Shown here: positions 41,700 to 50,519 of the stretch, one piece after another | How positions within the stretch are numbered: the first letter of the stretch is position 1 | Layout of the letters: every line of letters begins with the position of its first letter | Assembly: GCA_019186965.1 (NCBI GenBank) | Contig: JABARV010000015.1 | Location: 124,001 to 188,000, forward strand | Origin: Turneriella sp. | GTDB lineage: Bacteria; Spirochaetota; Leptospiria; Turneriellales; Turneriellaceae | Length of the DNA stretch: 64,000 nucleotides | Reading direction: 5' to 3' | Notes under the pieces: model-generated | Database searches by the model: none | The model's input: the letters and a program-made list of their open reading frames with translations, nothing else | What the model was told of the DNA's origin: nothing | Position numbers and translations under genes: made by a program

Positions 41700-42821
41700 A
41701 TGAAAAAGAAAAACATGTTAGTGCTCACCGTAGGATTTCTTCTTGTCCCGAATATGGTTGTTGTAGGGGCGATTTCTGAAACAGAAATCCAAAAGTTAGT
41801 AGATGCCTGTCCCGAGCCACTTGCAGATAGCTACGCGAAGGCATTGCCTCGGTTTAGTAAAATTTTGCCCGAAAAAAAAGCAGATCCAGTAAAAACAATG
41901 GAGGCCGTTTTGCCTCGCGCTTGCTACCTCGAACTACACGAATGGCAATTGCAAACCGCGTTGCAATTAGGGCACTATGGGCTTAACCAAGGGCTTTCTC
42001 CGGCGACAATTTCTGATTTAACCGAAATTTTAAGTTGGAACACCGTCGGAAAAGATGTTTATGTTCGGTTAGGGCGTATTTACGAAAAAATGCAACACGC
42101 GGGAGCTTTATCGGAAGAAATCGCTCAAGTTTTTTTTGACGCGCAAGAAAAAAGATTAACCCCAGACCAAACTGAGGCGATGGCTCTTTTGTATTCTGAA
42201 TACCGCGCAACGGGAAAATCGCACGACGATGCGTACAAAATGGCTCAGGATGAAATTCCTGAGATTAAAAAACTACGTGGAAAAAATGTACTCGCATATA
42301 TTACGCAAAAGTCAACGATGCCTATTTTAAATTCCTCGAGCGAAACTTCTCCTTCGCAAAATTCAATTTGGACGCTTTTGGAAAATAAAATTCCAGAAGA
42401 AAAAGGGTTTGGGTTAGTTATTCCCAAAAACACCCAAAATAGTTGGAATTTAAGTAGGCTGGAGGCGTTTTTTCAATCGTGGAAAGGTACTCCCTATAAA
42501 TGGGGCGGTGTTACAAAAAAAGGAATTGATTGCTCGGGGTTTGTAATAAAGGCCATTGAGTCGCAATTTCCGCAAAGTAAAATGCCGCGTAGCGCCAGCC
42601 AATTAGCGAAATTTGGTAGCGATGTCGCGAGAAATTCTTTAACGACGGGAGATTTGGTGTTTTTTGCGGCATCGAACGTTCCGGGTAAGATTACACACGT
42701 TGGAATTTATGTTGCCGATGGAAAATTTGCCCATGCGTCTTCAAAGCATGGCGTAACGCTAGCGAATATTGGAGATAAATACTACGTAGAGCGGTTTGTT
42801 TCTGCAAAACGGCTTTTTTAG
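41700..42821 (+). CDS. NlpC/P60 peptidoglycan endopeptidase
   Basis: The 373-residue product follows a good ribosome site (AGGAGAAGAAAATG) and has a signal peptide (about 1-24, VVGAIS). A helical region (about 30-250) of unknown role precedes the NlpC/P60 domain (about 255-373). The catalytic Cys is C278 in DCSGF, and His333 (THVGIY) and His345 (FAHASS) complete the triad. It cuts peptide cross-bridges in the periplasm or outside. It may be co-transcribed with the HATPase gene. The long N-terminal region has no repeat I can define. Confidence 0.9.
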   Translation: MKKKNMLVLTVGFLLVPNMVVVGAISETEIQKLVDACPEPLADSYAKALPRFSKILPEKKADPVKTMEAVLPRACYLELHEWQLQTALQLGHYGLNQGLSPATISDLTEILSWNTVGKDVYVRLGRIYEKMQHAGALSEEIAQVFFDAQEKRLTPDQTEAMALLYSEYRATGKSHDDAYKMAQDEIPEIKKLRGKNVLAYITQKSTMPILNSSSETSPSQNSIWTLLENKIPEEKGFGLVIPKNTQNSWNLSRLEAFFQSWKGTPYKWGGVTKKGIDCSGFVIKAIESQFPQSKMPRSASQLAKFGSDVARNSLTTGDLVFFAASNVPGKITHVGIYVADGKFAHASSKHGVTLANIGDKYYVERFVSAKRLF

Positions 42822-42849
42822 TTATTCTCAAGAATGCCGCTAAAGAAAG

Positions 42850-43488
42850 ATGGAAATCCTTGGAAGGCATCTTACTTTACCGCACAATTTTCTTTTTTTG
42901 CATAGATTGCCAGCGCGTTTTGAAGTTATCGTGGTAGGCCGTGGAGCAACGTTTGCTAACGGTACCGCATTTGAACTTGAAATACTCGGCCAGCGCCTCG
43001 TCTTGCGTTCAAAAATTGAATTGAAACTGGGGGCACGATACGAACTAGAGAAAGTAGATTCACTTAATTTTCGCATTCTTACAGAAAAAACAGACGAGAA
43101 AAATACTTTACGAGAAAGCGACGAAAGTTTACCGCAAGCAAGAAAAGAAAATGAACAATTGGTATCTTTAGACTATTTCCAAAATTTTCCAGAGGCTACA
43201 ATTTTTGACCTTTTTGCGCTTAAAATTTTAGAAGAGAGTGCGCAAAAAATTAAAGAACAGGGCTCTAAATTTTTGTTTGAATTTACGGATAAAATAGGGA
43301 TGAAGGGAATTTTTGTCCCTTTAGGAACAGGAGAGTATTCGCTTTTTATCACTGGAAAATTTGGCAATACTCAAATAGCCAAAGAGCTTGTGGAATTACT
43401 TTTCCCCCTGCGTATTCGAAAAGTCCAAATTGTGAGTACACAGGTATTTGAACAAATTGCTTCTGGCGCAGTAAATATATCGATTTAA
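42850..43488 (+). CDS. Hypothetical protein
   Basis: The product has 212 residues without signal peptide. An N-terminal beta region (FEVIVVGRGATFANGTAFEL, then LEILGQRLVLRSK) is joined by an acidic linker (about 75-105) to a second alpha/beta domain (KFLFEFTDKIGMKGIFVPLG, then IAKELVELLFPLRIRKVQIV). I do not recognise it. It lies 28 bases after the NlpC/P60 stop in the same direction, then the thiolase-OB gene converges on it nine bases away. Confidence 0.6.
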   Translation: MEILGRHLTLPHNFLFLHRLPARFEVIVVGRGATFANGTAFELEILGQRLVLRSKIELKLGARYELEKVDSLNFRILTEKTDEKNTLRESDESLPQARKENEQLVSLDYFQNFPEATIFDLFALKILEESAQKIKEQGSKFLFEFTDKIGMKGIFVPLGTGEYSLFITGKFGNTQIAKELVELLFPLRIRKVQIVSTQVFEQIASGAVNISI

Positions 43489-43497
43489 GCACGCCGT

Positions 43498-45015
43498 TTA
43501 CCAAATAATTTGGGCAAGTGGAGTATTTTTAGAAAAAGAAATTCTAACGCGTGTTATGTCGTGCTTTAGCTCTTCCGTATTTAAAAAAGGTTGCAAGTTT
43601 TTGTCTACAACCCGCGCCAAAAAGAGTTCTCCTTTGTCGTCGCGAAACGCCCCAAGAAGAAATGGTGCTTCGCTTCCAGGATTAAAGCGTACGAGGGTTC
43701 TTGCGTAAACAGTTGCCTCGTGCCCTTCGGATAGATGGAAGTCTTTTTTTAAAGTTTTATGCAATGGCGCAAGCACAGTATTGTTACTGGGAAAAACCTC
43801 TCGTGAAAGGATTGCAACGGCGTTAACAGTGTCGACTCCCCCGTTACCGCCAAAGAGAAAATTTCTTGCAGAAGGGTGTTGCTTCATGTGAGAAAAAATA
43901 TCAAGAAGACCTGTTGCAGCCGAGAGCGAAATAGCGGCTTGGTTATTTAGGATTCCGCCTTGTTCATTTACAAAAATTTTTTTATTATCTATTTGGATAT
44001 ATCCCTTTGCTAAAGTCTTTGCCGCAAAAGAGGCGGAAGTTCCGAAGTAATCAGATACTTGTTTAACGAGCATAAGGGTGAAGCAGTCGTACACCCATGC
44101 ATAATCAATATCTTTAGGTTTTAAAAGCCCGCGTTCAAATGCACGCAAAGATGCCTTTTTTGCCGGAGAAGTAAAATCGTCACGTTGCGTTAAGTATTTA
44201 TCTCTTAAACTTGTGCCGACAGAATGTATGTATAAGGAATTTTTCTCTGTTGAAAAATTAAGCGTAGATTCTATTTTTTTTAAATAATTTTCGTTGGCGA
44301 CAAAAAACGCTATTGCGTGGTCTGTCGCGACAGCAATCATCGCGGTTGCGTAAGGGTATGCCAAATATTTTTGCAGCTCACCTACTTTAATTGGCTTTTG
44401 GTAAGTGGCGGCGCGTGGATTATTTATCGCACAAGAACGGTAAAACTGCGTAATATCTTCTATATCATTAATAGATATTTCCTCTTCGTACATTAGCCTA
44501 TCGGCAAGGAGCGCATAGAGTGAAATTAAATTTGCTTCGGTGTGTAGCTCTTTTTGTGGATCGAGCAATGTATTTGAAACTTCGCGGTAATATTTAATTC
44601 CAGGGTCTCCGCCTCGCGGAATTTCAGAACCTGCTAAAAGTATAAGCCGTTCTTCGTGTGCACAAATTCGGCGTGCATGCTCAAGCGCAAAAGGGATACT
44701 TGCGCCGCCCAAATCAACTGTGTGCAAATCAATATCGACAAGCCCCAAAATAGACGCATGCTTCGCAGGAGACATTGTGTGGTGCGCCTCGTAAATAGAA
44801 GCGCCAAAGCTTAGCAAATCAGTTATAAAAGGGCGAAGTTTGTCAAAAGACAAACCGAGTGTTGCACTAGATCTATCGACAGCAATTTTTAAATAGTATG
44901 CCAACTTTTCTTCAAGAGAAAGTCTTTTATACGATTTTCCTTCTGTAAAAAGTAAAGTCTCGACGTCTTTTTGTATTGCGTCTGCGGGGGCAAATACCTT
45001 TGCGTTAGAATCCAC
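43498..45015 (-). CDS. Thiolase-fold protein fused to DUF35-like OB domain
   Basis: The 505-residue product combines the two parts that are separate proteins in the cluster at 13.4-17.2 kb. Residues about 50-395 are thiolase-like: VDIDLHTVDLGGASIPFALE, VYDCFTLMLVKQVSDYFG (matching VYDAFSYMELMWYEGLG of the other copy), and NEQGGILNNQAAISLSAATG. At the nucleophile position LGGAS has Gly in place of Cys, and the GHP motif is absent. Residues about 415-505 form an OB-fold tail (VYARTLVRFNPGSEAPFLLG, then RVVDKNLQPFLNTEELKHDI) like the DUF35 OB domain, without a zinc ribbon. Catalytic function is therefore unlikely to be normal thiolysis. The gene precedes pcnB by... it follows pcnB in transcription order, two bases downstream. 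Confidence 0.75.
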   Translation of the reverse strand: MDSNAKVFAPADAIQKDVETLLFTEGKSYKRLSLEEKLAYYLKIAVDRSSATLGLSFDKLRPFITDLLSFGASIYEAHHTMSPAKHASILGLVDIDLHTVDLGGASIPFALEHARRICAHEERLILLAGSEIPRGGDPGIKYYREVSNTLLDPQKELHTEANLISLYALLADRLMYEEEISINDIEDITQFYRSCAINNPRAATYQKPIKVGELQKYLAYPYATAMIAVATDHAIAFFVANENYLKKIESTLNFSTEKNSLYIHSVGTSLRDKYLTQRDDFTSPAKKASLRAFERGLLKPKDIDYAWVYDCFTLMLVKQVSDYFGTSASFAAKTLAKGYIQIDNKKIFVNEQGGILNNQAAISLSAATGLLDIFSHMKQHPSARNFLFGGNGGVDTVNAVAILSREVFPSNNTVLAPLHKTLKKDFHLSEGHEATVYARTLVRFNPGSEAPFLLGAFRDDKGELFLARVVDKNLQPFLNTEELKHDITRVRISFSKNTPLAQIIW

Positions 45016-45017
45016 TA

Positions 45018-46547
45018 TTATGGATTATCGAGAGAGTCCGACCTTGGCGCATCTGTTTTTTCTTTTTTAGGAAACGCTTCTTTTCCGTGACCACGCCTGC
45101 GCCCACCTTTTCTACCTCGACGGTTGTAATTATCTTTACGAGGGTTCTTCGTGGAATTTACATTCGGGTTTCTATTGTTTGTGTTAGGTTCGCTATTTGC
45201 GTATGCATATTCTTTGTCGTCAACATTAGATCTTTGTACAGAACTTTTACGGATAGTTTCTGGTAAGTGGTGTCGAAGCCCAATTTCCCAAAATAACGCT
45301 TTTTGTAGAGCACTTTCATCTTCGCTTGCACGGGCTAAAATTTTATAGACGGTAAAAGATTCTGGAAAAATTTTTCTTTGCTGGAATTCTTTTACCCAGC
45401 CTTTTCTATCGCTAACGTCTCGGCGGAAAAGGTTTTGTGTTGAAAAAATTTGTAGAAGCGTGTCATATTCACGGCGCGTAAGTTGGATGTCTTTTTGGAT
45501 GTCGGCTAAAGGTTCGCGAATTTTTCGCTCCAATTGTTTTTCGTGATCGCGACGGTTTTCTGCAATGGTTTTTGCAAGCACCCCTGCGGCGAGAAGCGCG
45601 TAGTAAACGTTTAAATTTACCTCTTCGTGTTCTTGTATCATGCGATCGGCAATAGTAAGCCTTTTACCGAGTCCAGTTAAAAGAAACGCTTCGTCGCTAA
45701 GCGATGTTTCTAAGTTTTCGCCTTTCTTGATTGAAGGCATAAGCGTGTCCATAAGGCCAGAGTTGTTAAGCGAAGCAAAAATTATTGCAGCCTTTCCGCT
45801 ACGAAAAATTTTATTATACTCTTCGTGCAAACGGGCAGTAGAGGCTCTTTTTAAAAGCGCTTTGTGCTTTTGTATCGATTTATACGTTGTTGCGTCAAGC
45901 CCCAACCCTAAAAGCGCTGCAAACTTTACCGCACGGTACATCCTCACAGGGTCCTCGGGAAAAGAAATGTCTGGATTTCCAATGACGCGCACAATGCGAT
46001 TTTGGATGTCTTCAAAGCCTCCCGTGTAGTCTACGATTGTTTCTGTTTTGATGTCAAAAATGAGCGCGTTGATGGTGAAGTCGCGGCGTGCGGCGTCTTC
46101 TTTGAACGTACCAAATTGGTTGTCGCGTTTTAAATAGAGGTCGTCGGAATTTTTAGCGACGTTCCTGTTCGTGGGTAAAGAACGCGCAGTTGAAACCTCG
46201 ATAACCTTGTGGCCTTTGAAAATAATATGTACCAAGCGGAAGCGGCGTCCAACGATGCGGCTATTGGCAAACATGCGCCGAAGTTCTTGCGGATGCGCAT
46301 CGGTAACGACGTCGTAATCTTTGGGTTTTCGCCCCAAAAGTAAATCGCGTACGGAGCCGCCGACAATATATGCGCGGCAGCCCATTTGTTGTATTCGCTG
46401 TACTGTTTTTACTGCATCTGGATCGATATCTACAATACGTATATTGTGTTGTTCGCGGGTATATTGTCTGGGTTTTGGGTAGCGCAGAATTTCATCGGCT
46501 GTAAGCGTTTTTTTAAAGCGAAAAAAATTAAAAATTTTCTGAAACAT
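45018..46547 (-). CDS. pcnB: Poly(A) polymerase / tRNA nucleotidyltransferase family, PcnB-like
   Basis: The 509-residue product belongs to the class II nucleotidyltransferases. The head motif is YIVGGSVRDLLLGRKPKDYD followed by VVTDA near residue 58-80, with the two metal-binding Asp; RRDFTINALIFD near 155 and DPVRMYRAVKFAALLGL near 200 follow. The order and the RRxxR-type region (RRFRLVHIIFKGHKVIEV) favour the PcnB branch over CCA-adding enzymes. The C-terminus (about 455-509) is Asn/Arg/Gly-rich and basic (NNRNPNVN, YNRRGRKGGRRRGHGKE), which suggests RNA binding. It is followed two bases later by the thiolase-OB gene. Confidence 0.9.
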   Translation of the reverse strand: MFQKIFNFFRFKKTLTADEILRYPKPRQYTREQHNIRIVDIDPDAVKTVQRIQQMGCRAYIVGGSVRDLLLGRKPKDYDVVTDAHPQELRRMFANSRIVGRRFRLVHIIFKGHKVIEVSTARSLPTNRNVAKNSDDLYLKRDNQFGTFKEDAARRDFTINALIFDIKTETIVDYTGGFEDIQNRIVRVIGNPDISFPEDPVRMYRAVKFAALLGLGLDATTYKSIQKHKALLKRASTARLHEEYNKIFRSGKAAIIFASLNNSGLMDTLMPSIKKGENLETSLSDEAFLLTGLGKRLTIADRMIQEHEEVNLNVYYALLAAGVLAKTIAENRRDHEKQLERKIREPLADIQKDIQLTRREYDTLLQIFSTQNLFRRDVSDRKGWVKEFQQRKIFPESFTVYKILARASEDESALQKALFWEIGLRHHLPETIRKSSVQRSNVDDKEYAYANSEPNTNNRNPNVNSTKNPRKDNYNRRGRKGGRRRGHGKEAFPKKEKTDAPRSDSLDNP

Positions 46548-46638
46548 ATAGTGAGATTAATCCTAATAATCGTGCTTATGAGTGTAATAGTCAATCTTTT
46601 TTTGTGTGATACGTGCTCAAGATAAATGCGGATGTTTA

Positions 46639-46672
46639 AGAGCCTGCCCACCGAGTTGGCGCATGAGGCTCC
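46639..46672. repeat. Single end of the 58.6-kb MITE-like repeat family
   Basis: CGAGTTGGCGCATGAGGCTC (46652-46671) is identical to the right terminal repeat of the element at 58594-58852. A shortened AGAGCCT lies at 46639-46645, so the site may be a deletion remnant that kept one end and part of the other. It lies in the 208-base gap between the divergent starts of pcnB and the SanA-like gene, in non-coding DNA. Confidence 0.6.
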
Positions 46673-46755
46673 ATGCCGCTAAAACCTGTGGTATAAGAAT
46701 CATGCTATCCACCGCCACGCTTTTCTAAATATTAACCCACTTTGTATGGAGATAG

Positions 46756-47439
46756 ATGCGTAGACTTTTTAAATATGTTTTTATTGTTGGCGTTTTAGCC
46801 GCGTTTGCCTCCACAGTGGGTCTCTATTGGCTGGGGCGACAAAATAAGGAAAAAATATTCCGTTCGTTAGTTAATCCGCCTTTACCGCACCCCGCTCAAG
46901 TTGCACTTATCCCGGGTGCAAGCGTGCTGCCCAACAAAATGCCATCAAATACTTTACTCAACCGGCTTCGTGCGGGAATTGAGCTTTATAATAAATCAAT
47001 TGTGCCCAAATTGCTTCTTTCGGGGGACAATACGCAAAAATTTTACGACGAAGTACACGTAATGCGTGATTATTGCCTGCGGCACGGCGTAAAGCCAGAG
47101 GATATTTTTTTAGACCATGCCGGAGTGCGTACGTACGACACGATGGCACGTGCACGCTCTATTTTTCACGTAAAGACTGCCGTTGTCGTAAGCCAAGAAA
47201 TATACCTTCCCCGTGCGCTTTTTTTGGCGCATGTACATGGAATCAAAGCAGAAGGTTTTGCCGCCGAAGCATCGTCTTTTGATAACACTTGGCAGGCAAT
47301 TCTACGAGAGTATTCGGCACGCCTAAAATCCCTTTGGGATGTTTACATCATTCGGCCTTCTTTGCCCATCGAGGGGGAGTTTCCAATTACGGGCGATGGG
47401 CGTACAACGTGGAGAAAGGCGAGTCCGCTCGTAGAGTGA
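46756..47439 (+). CDS. SanA/YdcF-like DUF218 membrane-anchored protein
   Basis: The 227-residue product has an N-terminal transmembrane segment (about 7-26, VFIVGVLAAFASTVGLYWLG) and a DUF218 domain: VALIPGASVLPNKMPSNTLL, LRAGIELYNKSIVPKLLLSG, RDYCLRHGVKPEDIFLDHAG, TYDTMARARSIF and VVVSQEIYLPRALFLA. This order matches SanA, which affects envelope permeability; its biochemistry is not settled. A good ribosome site (GGAGATAG) precedes the ATG. The gene stands alone, with a repeat end upstream and another downstream. Confidence 0.85.
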   Translation: MRRLFKYVFIVGVLAAFASTVGLYWLGRQNKEKIFRSLVNPPLPHPAQVALIPGASVLPNKMPSNTLLNRLRAGIELYNKSIVPKLLLSGDNTQKFYDEVHVMRDYCLRHGVKPEDIFLDHAGVRTYDTMARARSIFHVKTAVVVSQEIYLPRALFLAHVHGIKAEGFAAEASSFDNTWQAILREYSARLKSLWDVYIIRPSLPIEGEFPITGDGRTTWRKASPLVE

Positions 47440-47463
47440 CGGGGTGTGTTTGGGTGTTATTGT

Positions 47464-47497
47464 AAAATTGCTCCAGCGAGTTAGCGCATGAGGCTCT
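47464..47497. repeat. Single end of the 58.6-kb MITE-like repeat family
   Basis: AAAATTGCTCCAGCGAGTTA followed by GCGCATGAGGCTCT matches the left end of the element at 58594-58852 (as reverse complement) with one mismatch over 34 bases, including the stretch just inside the terminal repeat. Only one end is present. It lies between the SanA-like and HDOD genes, about 25 bases after the former's stop, and could serve as a terminator-like structure only with a partner. Confidence 0.65.
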
Positions 47498-47572
47498 CTT
47501 TCCTTTTTCTTGTAACTTCCCCGCGTAAATATTTGACAAGCTACGATTAAATCCATGGACGGAGAAAGGCCG

Positions 47573-48457
47573 ATGGAACAATTACGAAATTTAGAGCTTC
47601 CGCCTATGCCGCAAGTTGCGGCGCGAGTAATGCAAATCGACGAAAGTCAGGTGAGCGTTTCGGCGGAACAAATAAAAAACATTATCCAATCGGATATGGC
47701 GCTTTCAACAAAGCTTTTGAAGCTCGCTAATTCTGCATTTTACGGGCGTGGCCACCGCATCCAAAATTTATCGCAAGCGATTGCACTTTTAGGCTTTAAG
47801 ACTGTAAAAGGGTTATCGCTTTTGGTGTCTGCAGCATCGATTATGCCCAAAAAAGGAAATTTTAAAATCATGAAAGAGCTTTGGATGCGGGCGGTTTTAA
47901 CCGCTCTCGTTGCAAAGGTTATTGCCGAGAAAGTGGGTAAAGAGAAACTCAAAGATGAAATTTTCATGGTTGGGCTTTTACGGCAAATAGGTAAATCAAT
48001 TATGGCGAACCAGTTTCCAGAAGAATACGCAATTTGTTACGCCATGTCATCAGACGCGATTGATGAAAAAAAGTTGCACGAGCTGGAAAAGCTTAAATGG
48101 CAAATGACTTCAATGGATGCTTCGCATTTTGTAATGCAATCATGGAATTTTCCCGACAGCCTTCTTGCAGCAAGCAAGGTTCTTAGGTATGCAATTGAAA
48201 ACCCTACCGAAATCGAGAAAGAACAGCCACATTTGCTTCCAGTAATTTTGGCGGAGTACCTTGTCCTTTTGGGAAATTACACAAATACAATAAAAATCGA
48301 CGATAAACTAAAAAGCAAACTTGAAAGTGAAATTAACAAAATAGCTCCTGTCTACAATATCGACGAAGAGAAACAAAAATTTTATCTCGACGAATTGCGT
48401 CGGGAAATACGTGAAGATTCGTTTTATTCATTTTGCGGAGAACTTTTCACTAATTGA
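47573..48457 (+). CDS. HDOD-domain signalling protein
   Basis: I start at the ATG at 47573 because GGAG lies at the right distance upstream; an in-frame ATG 18 bases earlier is less favoured. The 294-residue product is a single HDOD domain (about 1-200): LELPPMPQVAARVMQIDESQ, IIQSDMALSTKLLKLANSAF, YGRGHRIQNLSQAIALLGFK and the VKGLSLLV helix; the HD-type metal residues are not conserved, as usual for HDOD. A helical C-terminus follows. Such proteins act as scaffolds in cyclic-di-GMP and chemotaxis-related regulation. Its last 34 bases overlap the end of the convergent TPR-like gene. Confidence 0.88.
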   Translation: MEQLRNLELPPMPQVAARVMQIDESQVSVSAEQIKNIIQSDMALSTKLLKLANSAFYGRGHRIQNLSQAIALLGFKTVKGLSLLVSAASIMPKKGNFKIMKELWMRAVLTALVAKVIAEKVGKEKLKDEIFMVGLLRQIGKSIMANQFPEEYAICYAMSSDAIDEKKLHELEKLKWQMTSMDASHFVMQSWNFPDSLLAASKVLRYAIENPTEIEKEQPHLLPVILAEYLVLLGNYTNTIKIDDKLKSKLESEINKIAPVYNIDEEKQKFYLDELRREIREDSFYSFCGELFTN

Positions 48458-49008
48458 TCTGCCGCTAAATCGCTCGTTTTCTTCTGGTCTCCTACCTTTT
48501 GCATTAGGCTCAAATTTTCCATGCGCACGCGTGCTTTACGCGCAGCATCGGATCCAGAATCGATACGGTTGAGTTCTTTGTATATTGCAAGCGCTGTGTC
48601 GATATTGCCTTCAATTTCGTGTAATCGTGCCGCTTCTAAATGGTAGAGTAAACCTAAAGGAGAGACGCTTAAAATACGGTAAAGCGTTTCGTATTCTCGA
48701 ATTGCTAAATCGAACCGTTGCTCGCGTTCGTAAATACGCGCCATGTTTTCGTGCGCCTCGCGCACGCGGGGACTATGCGAAAATACGCGTACAAATTCGC
48801 GGTATTCTTGGAGCGCTGCACGAAACTTTTTTTCACGCGCTAAAGAATGCGCAAGGTTGATTGCTAAATCAGCCTGTTCTAATTCGAGTGGGGTAGGGGT
48901 ATCTACCATAGCTACAGGCGAACTATTTGTTTCAGGAAAATTTTGGGCGTAGATTTGTGGGATACAAAATAATGTTATGGAAAATATAAAAATAAAATAG
49001 TTCTTCAT
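48424..49008 (-). CDS. Exported tetratricopeptide-repeat protein
   Basis: I start at the ATG at 49008 (MKNYFIFIFSITLF), giving 194 residues. The signal peptide ends near IYAQ (residue 22). Residues about 55-170 contain about three TPR-like helix pairs: AINLAHSLAREKKFRAALQE, AHENMARIYEREQRFDLAIR, YHLEAARLHEIEGNIDTALA. It probably acts in the periplasm as a protein-protein scaffold. It overlaps the HDOD gene by 34 bases tail to tail. The lipobox is not convincing. It is followed by the divergent GGDEF/EAL-like gene 66 bases away. Confidence 0.8.
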   Translation of the reverse strand: MKNYFIFIFSITLFCIPQIYAQNFPETNSSPVAMVDTPTPLELEQADLAINLAHSLAREKKFRAALQEYREFVRVFSHSPRVREAHENMARIYEREQRFDLAIREYETLYRILSVSPLGLLYHLEAARLHEIEGNIDTALAIYKELNRIDSGSDAARKARVRMENLSLMQKVGDQKKTSDLAADQLVKSSPQNE

Positions 49009-49074
49009 ATTATGTCGCATCGGCATAAAAGCTGATTTACTAAAACTATTTATAAAACTTTATTTTTACAACAA

Positions 49075-50481
49075 ATGCCTTTACGCTTCGCTTCGCTCCA
49101 GCCGAACGGCCAAGTGGCATTCCGAGCGATTTTGCAAAAGACGGTAGAGAATTTTGGTTTTAGCGATGCGGAGAAAAACTTCCGTAATACTTTCATCGAT
49201 AAGAATCGTGGTAAGCCGTTATTCTTGATGCTTGTCGAAAACTTGCGCGATGTACGTGTCGACGAATTTGTACGTAATATTCCAGACCAAATAAAACGGG
49301 TGAACGACGAAGAATTCCAGTCGGTACAGATGTATGTCCTTGGAGACGAAGCACGGTTTTATGTAGGGATTGTACCTTCGGACGATGCTCCTGGGTTTTT
49401 ACCCAATATCGATGGCGCCATGGGAAAATTGCACGGCGAGGTTACTAAGGGGAAAAAGGGCGATTTCGACTTTGGTATTGGGCGCACCCAATGTAATTAT
49501 ATTTCCGATTCGCAAGAAATTTTTGAAGAGCTTGTACGCGCTGCCCACAAAAATTTGCAAGATAATTTGGTCAGGTGGAGTTGGACGTACCTCAACCGTG
49601 CAAATGATTATTTTGCGGATATAAACCCCAATGCAGTTGTCCAACCTATTATCTATTTCGATCCCAAAAAAGAAACCTATTCTGTAAAGGGTGGCGAAGT
49701 TTTTGTTGGCGGAGATTTATATTCAAGCTATGCAGAACTTATAGGCGATATCCCTAAAGACCAAGATATTAACCGAATAGAGTTACTTATTTTGGAGAAA
49801 ATTATTACCTCATGCTACGATATTCCAGGGCTTTTAAAATTTAATGTGTCGCCCCAAACGCTGATTGACACGTTCCCTTCTGCGGAAAAAGTGTTTCGGT
49901 TTAACGAATTGTTGCTCAAGCAAAAACTCAACCCGCATAATATACGTTTAGAACTTATCGAGCAGCCGTATGAAGAAACTGCAATAAAGCTTAAAGATGT
50001 ATGCCGTTACTTTTTCCAATTTGGTATCACGTTCGCTGCCGACGATTTTGGCGTAAAGAGCCAGAGCCATCAGGTTATTTTAGATTTGGGCGAAATGATT
50101 AAAGAGTTTAAGCTCGACCCTATTAGTTTTAAATTCAAACCCGAAGAAGACCAAACAAAGTTTTTAGATAATTTAGCTTTTATCGATTATTGTATACGCT
50201 TGGCTGATAACCGCGAAGCGATTATTACCGCAGAGGCTGTCGATGATTACGACACAATGCGTTTTTTGATTGCACACCAAGTTTTTTATTTCCAAAGCCA
50301 TATTTTTTGTAAAAAAATGTCGCTTGCATACTTTAAAGAAAACTTTTATAAAATGCAAAACCTACCAGAAAGCGCTGTACGTAAAATTCTTTCCGAAGAC
50401 GATTTGATTTTGCGGCAAAAAGAGCAAGGAAACATCTTTGATCTTGCCCTTTCTTTGGGACTTATAAAGCCTTTGAAATAA
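49075..50481 (+). CDS. EAL-domain protein with degenerate GGDEF-like N-terminus
   Basis: The 468-residue product has no membrane segment. An N-terminal region (about 40-165) ends with LGDEARFYVGIV near 89 and DFGIGRTQCN near 132, which looks like a degenerate GGDEF domain (LGDEaRF in place of GGDEF). The EAL region starts near 195. EAL itself reads GGEVFVGG (Glu207 kept, Leu lost). LKFNVSPQTL, IRLELIEQPYEET, FAADDFGVKSQSHQV (DD kept) and ITAEAVDDYD keep most catalytic acids. The fine motif pattern is off enough that enzyme activity is uncertain; it may bind rather than cut cyclic-di-GMP. Ordinary lone gene, no adjacent diguanylate cyclase. Confidence 0.8.
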   Translation: MPLRFASLQPNGQVAFRAILQKTVENFGFSDAEKNFRNTFIDKNRGKPLFLMLVENLRDVRVDEFVRNIPDQIKRVNDEEFQSVQMYVLGDEARFYVGIVPSDDAPGFLPNIDGAMGKLHGEVTKGKKGDFDFGIGRTQCNYISDSQEIFEELVRAAHKNLQDNLVRWSWTYLNRANDYFADINPNAVVQPIIYFDPKKETYSVKGGEVFVGGDLYSSYAELIGDIPKDQDINRIELLILEKIITSCYDIPGLLKFNVSPQTLIDTFPSAEKVFRFNELLLKQKLNPHNIRLELIEQPYEETAIKLKDVCRYFFQFGITFAADDFGVKSQSHQVILDLGEMIKEFKLDPISFKFKPEEDQTKFLDNLAFIDYCIRLADNREAIITAEAVDDYDTMRFLIAHQVFYFQSHIFCKKMSLAYFKENFYKMQNLPESAVRKILSEDDLILRQKEQGNIFDLALSLGLIKPLK

Positions 50482-50519
50482 TTATGTGACGCCGTAAGTT
50501 TGTTGTATAGACAGGTAGC

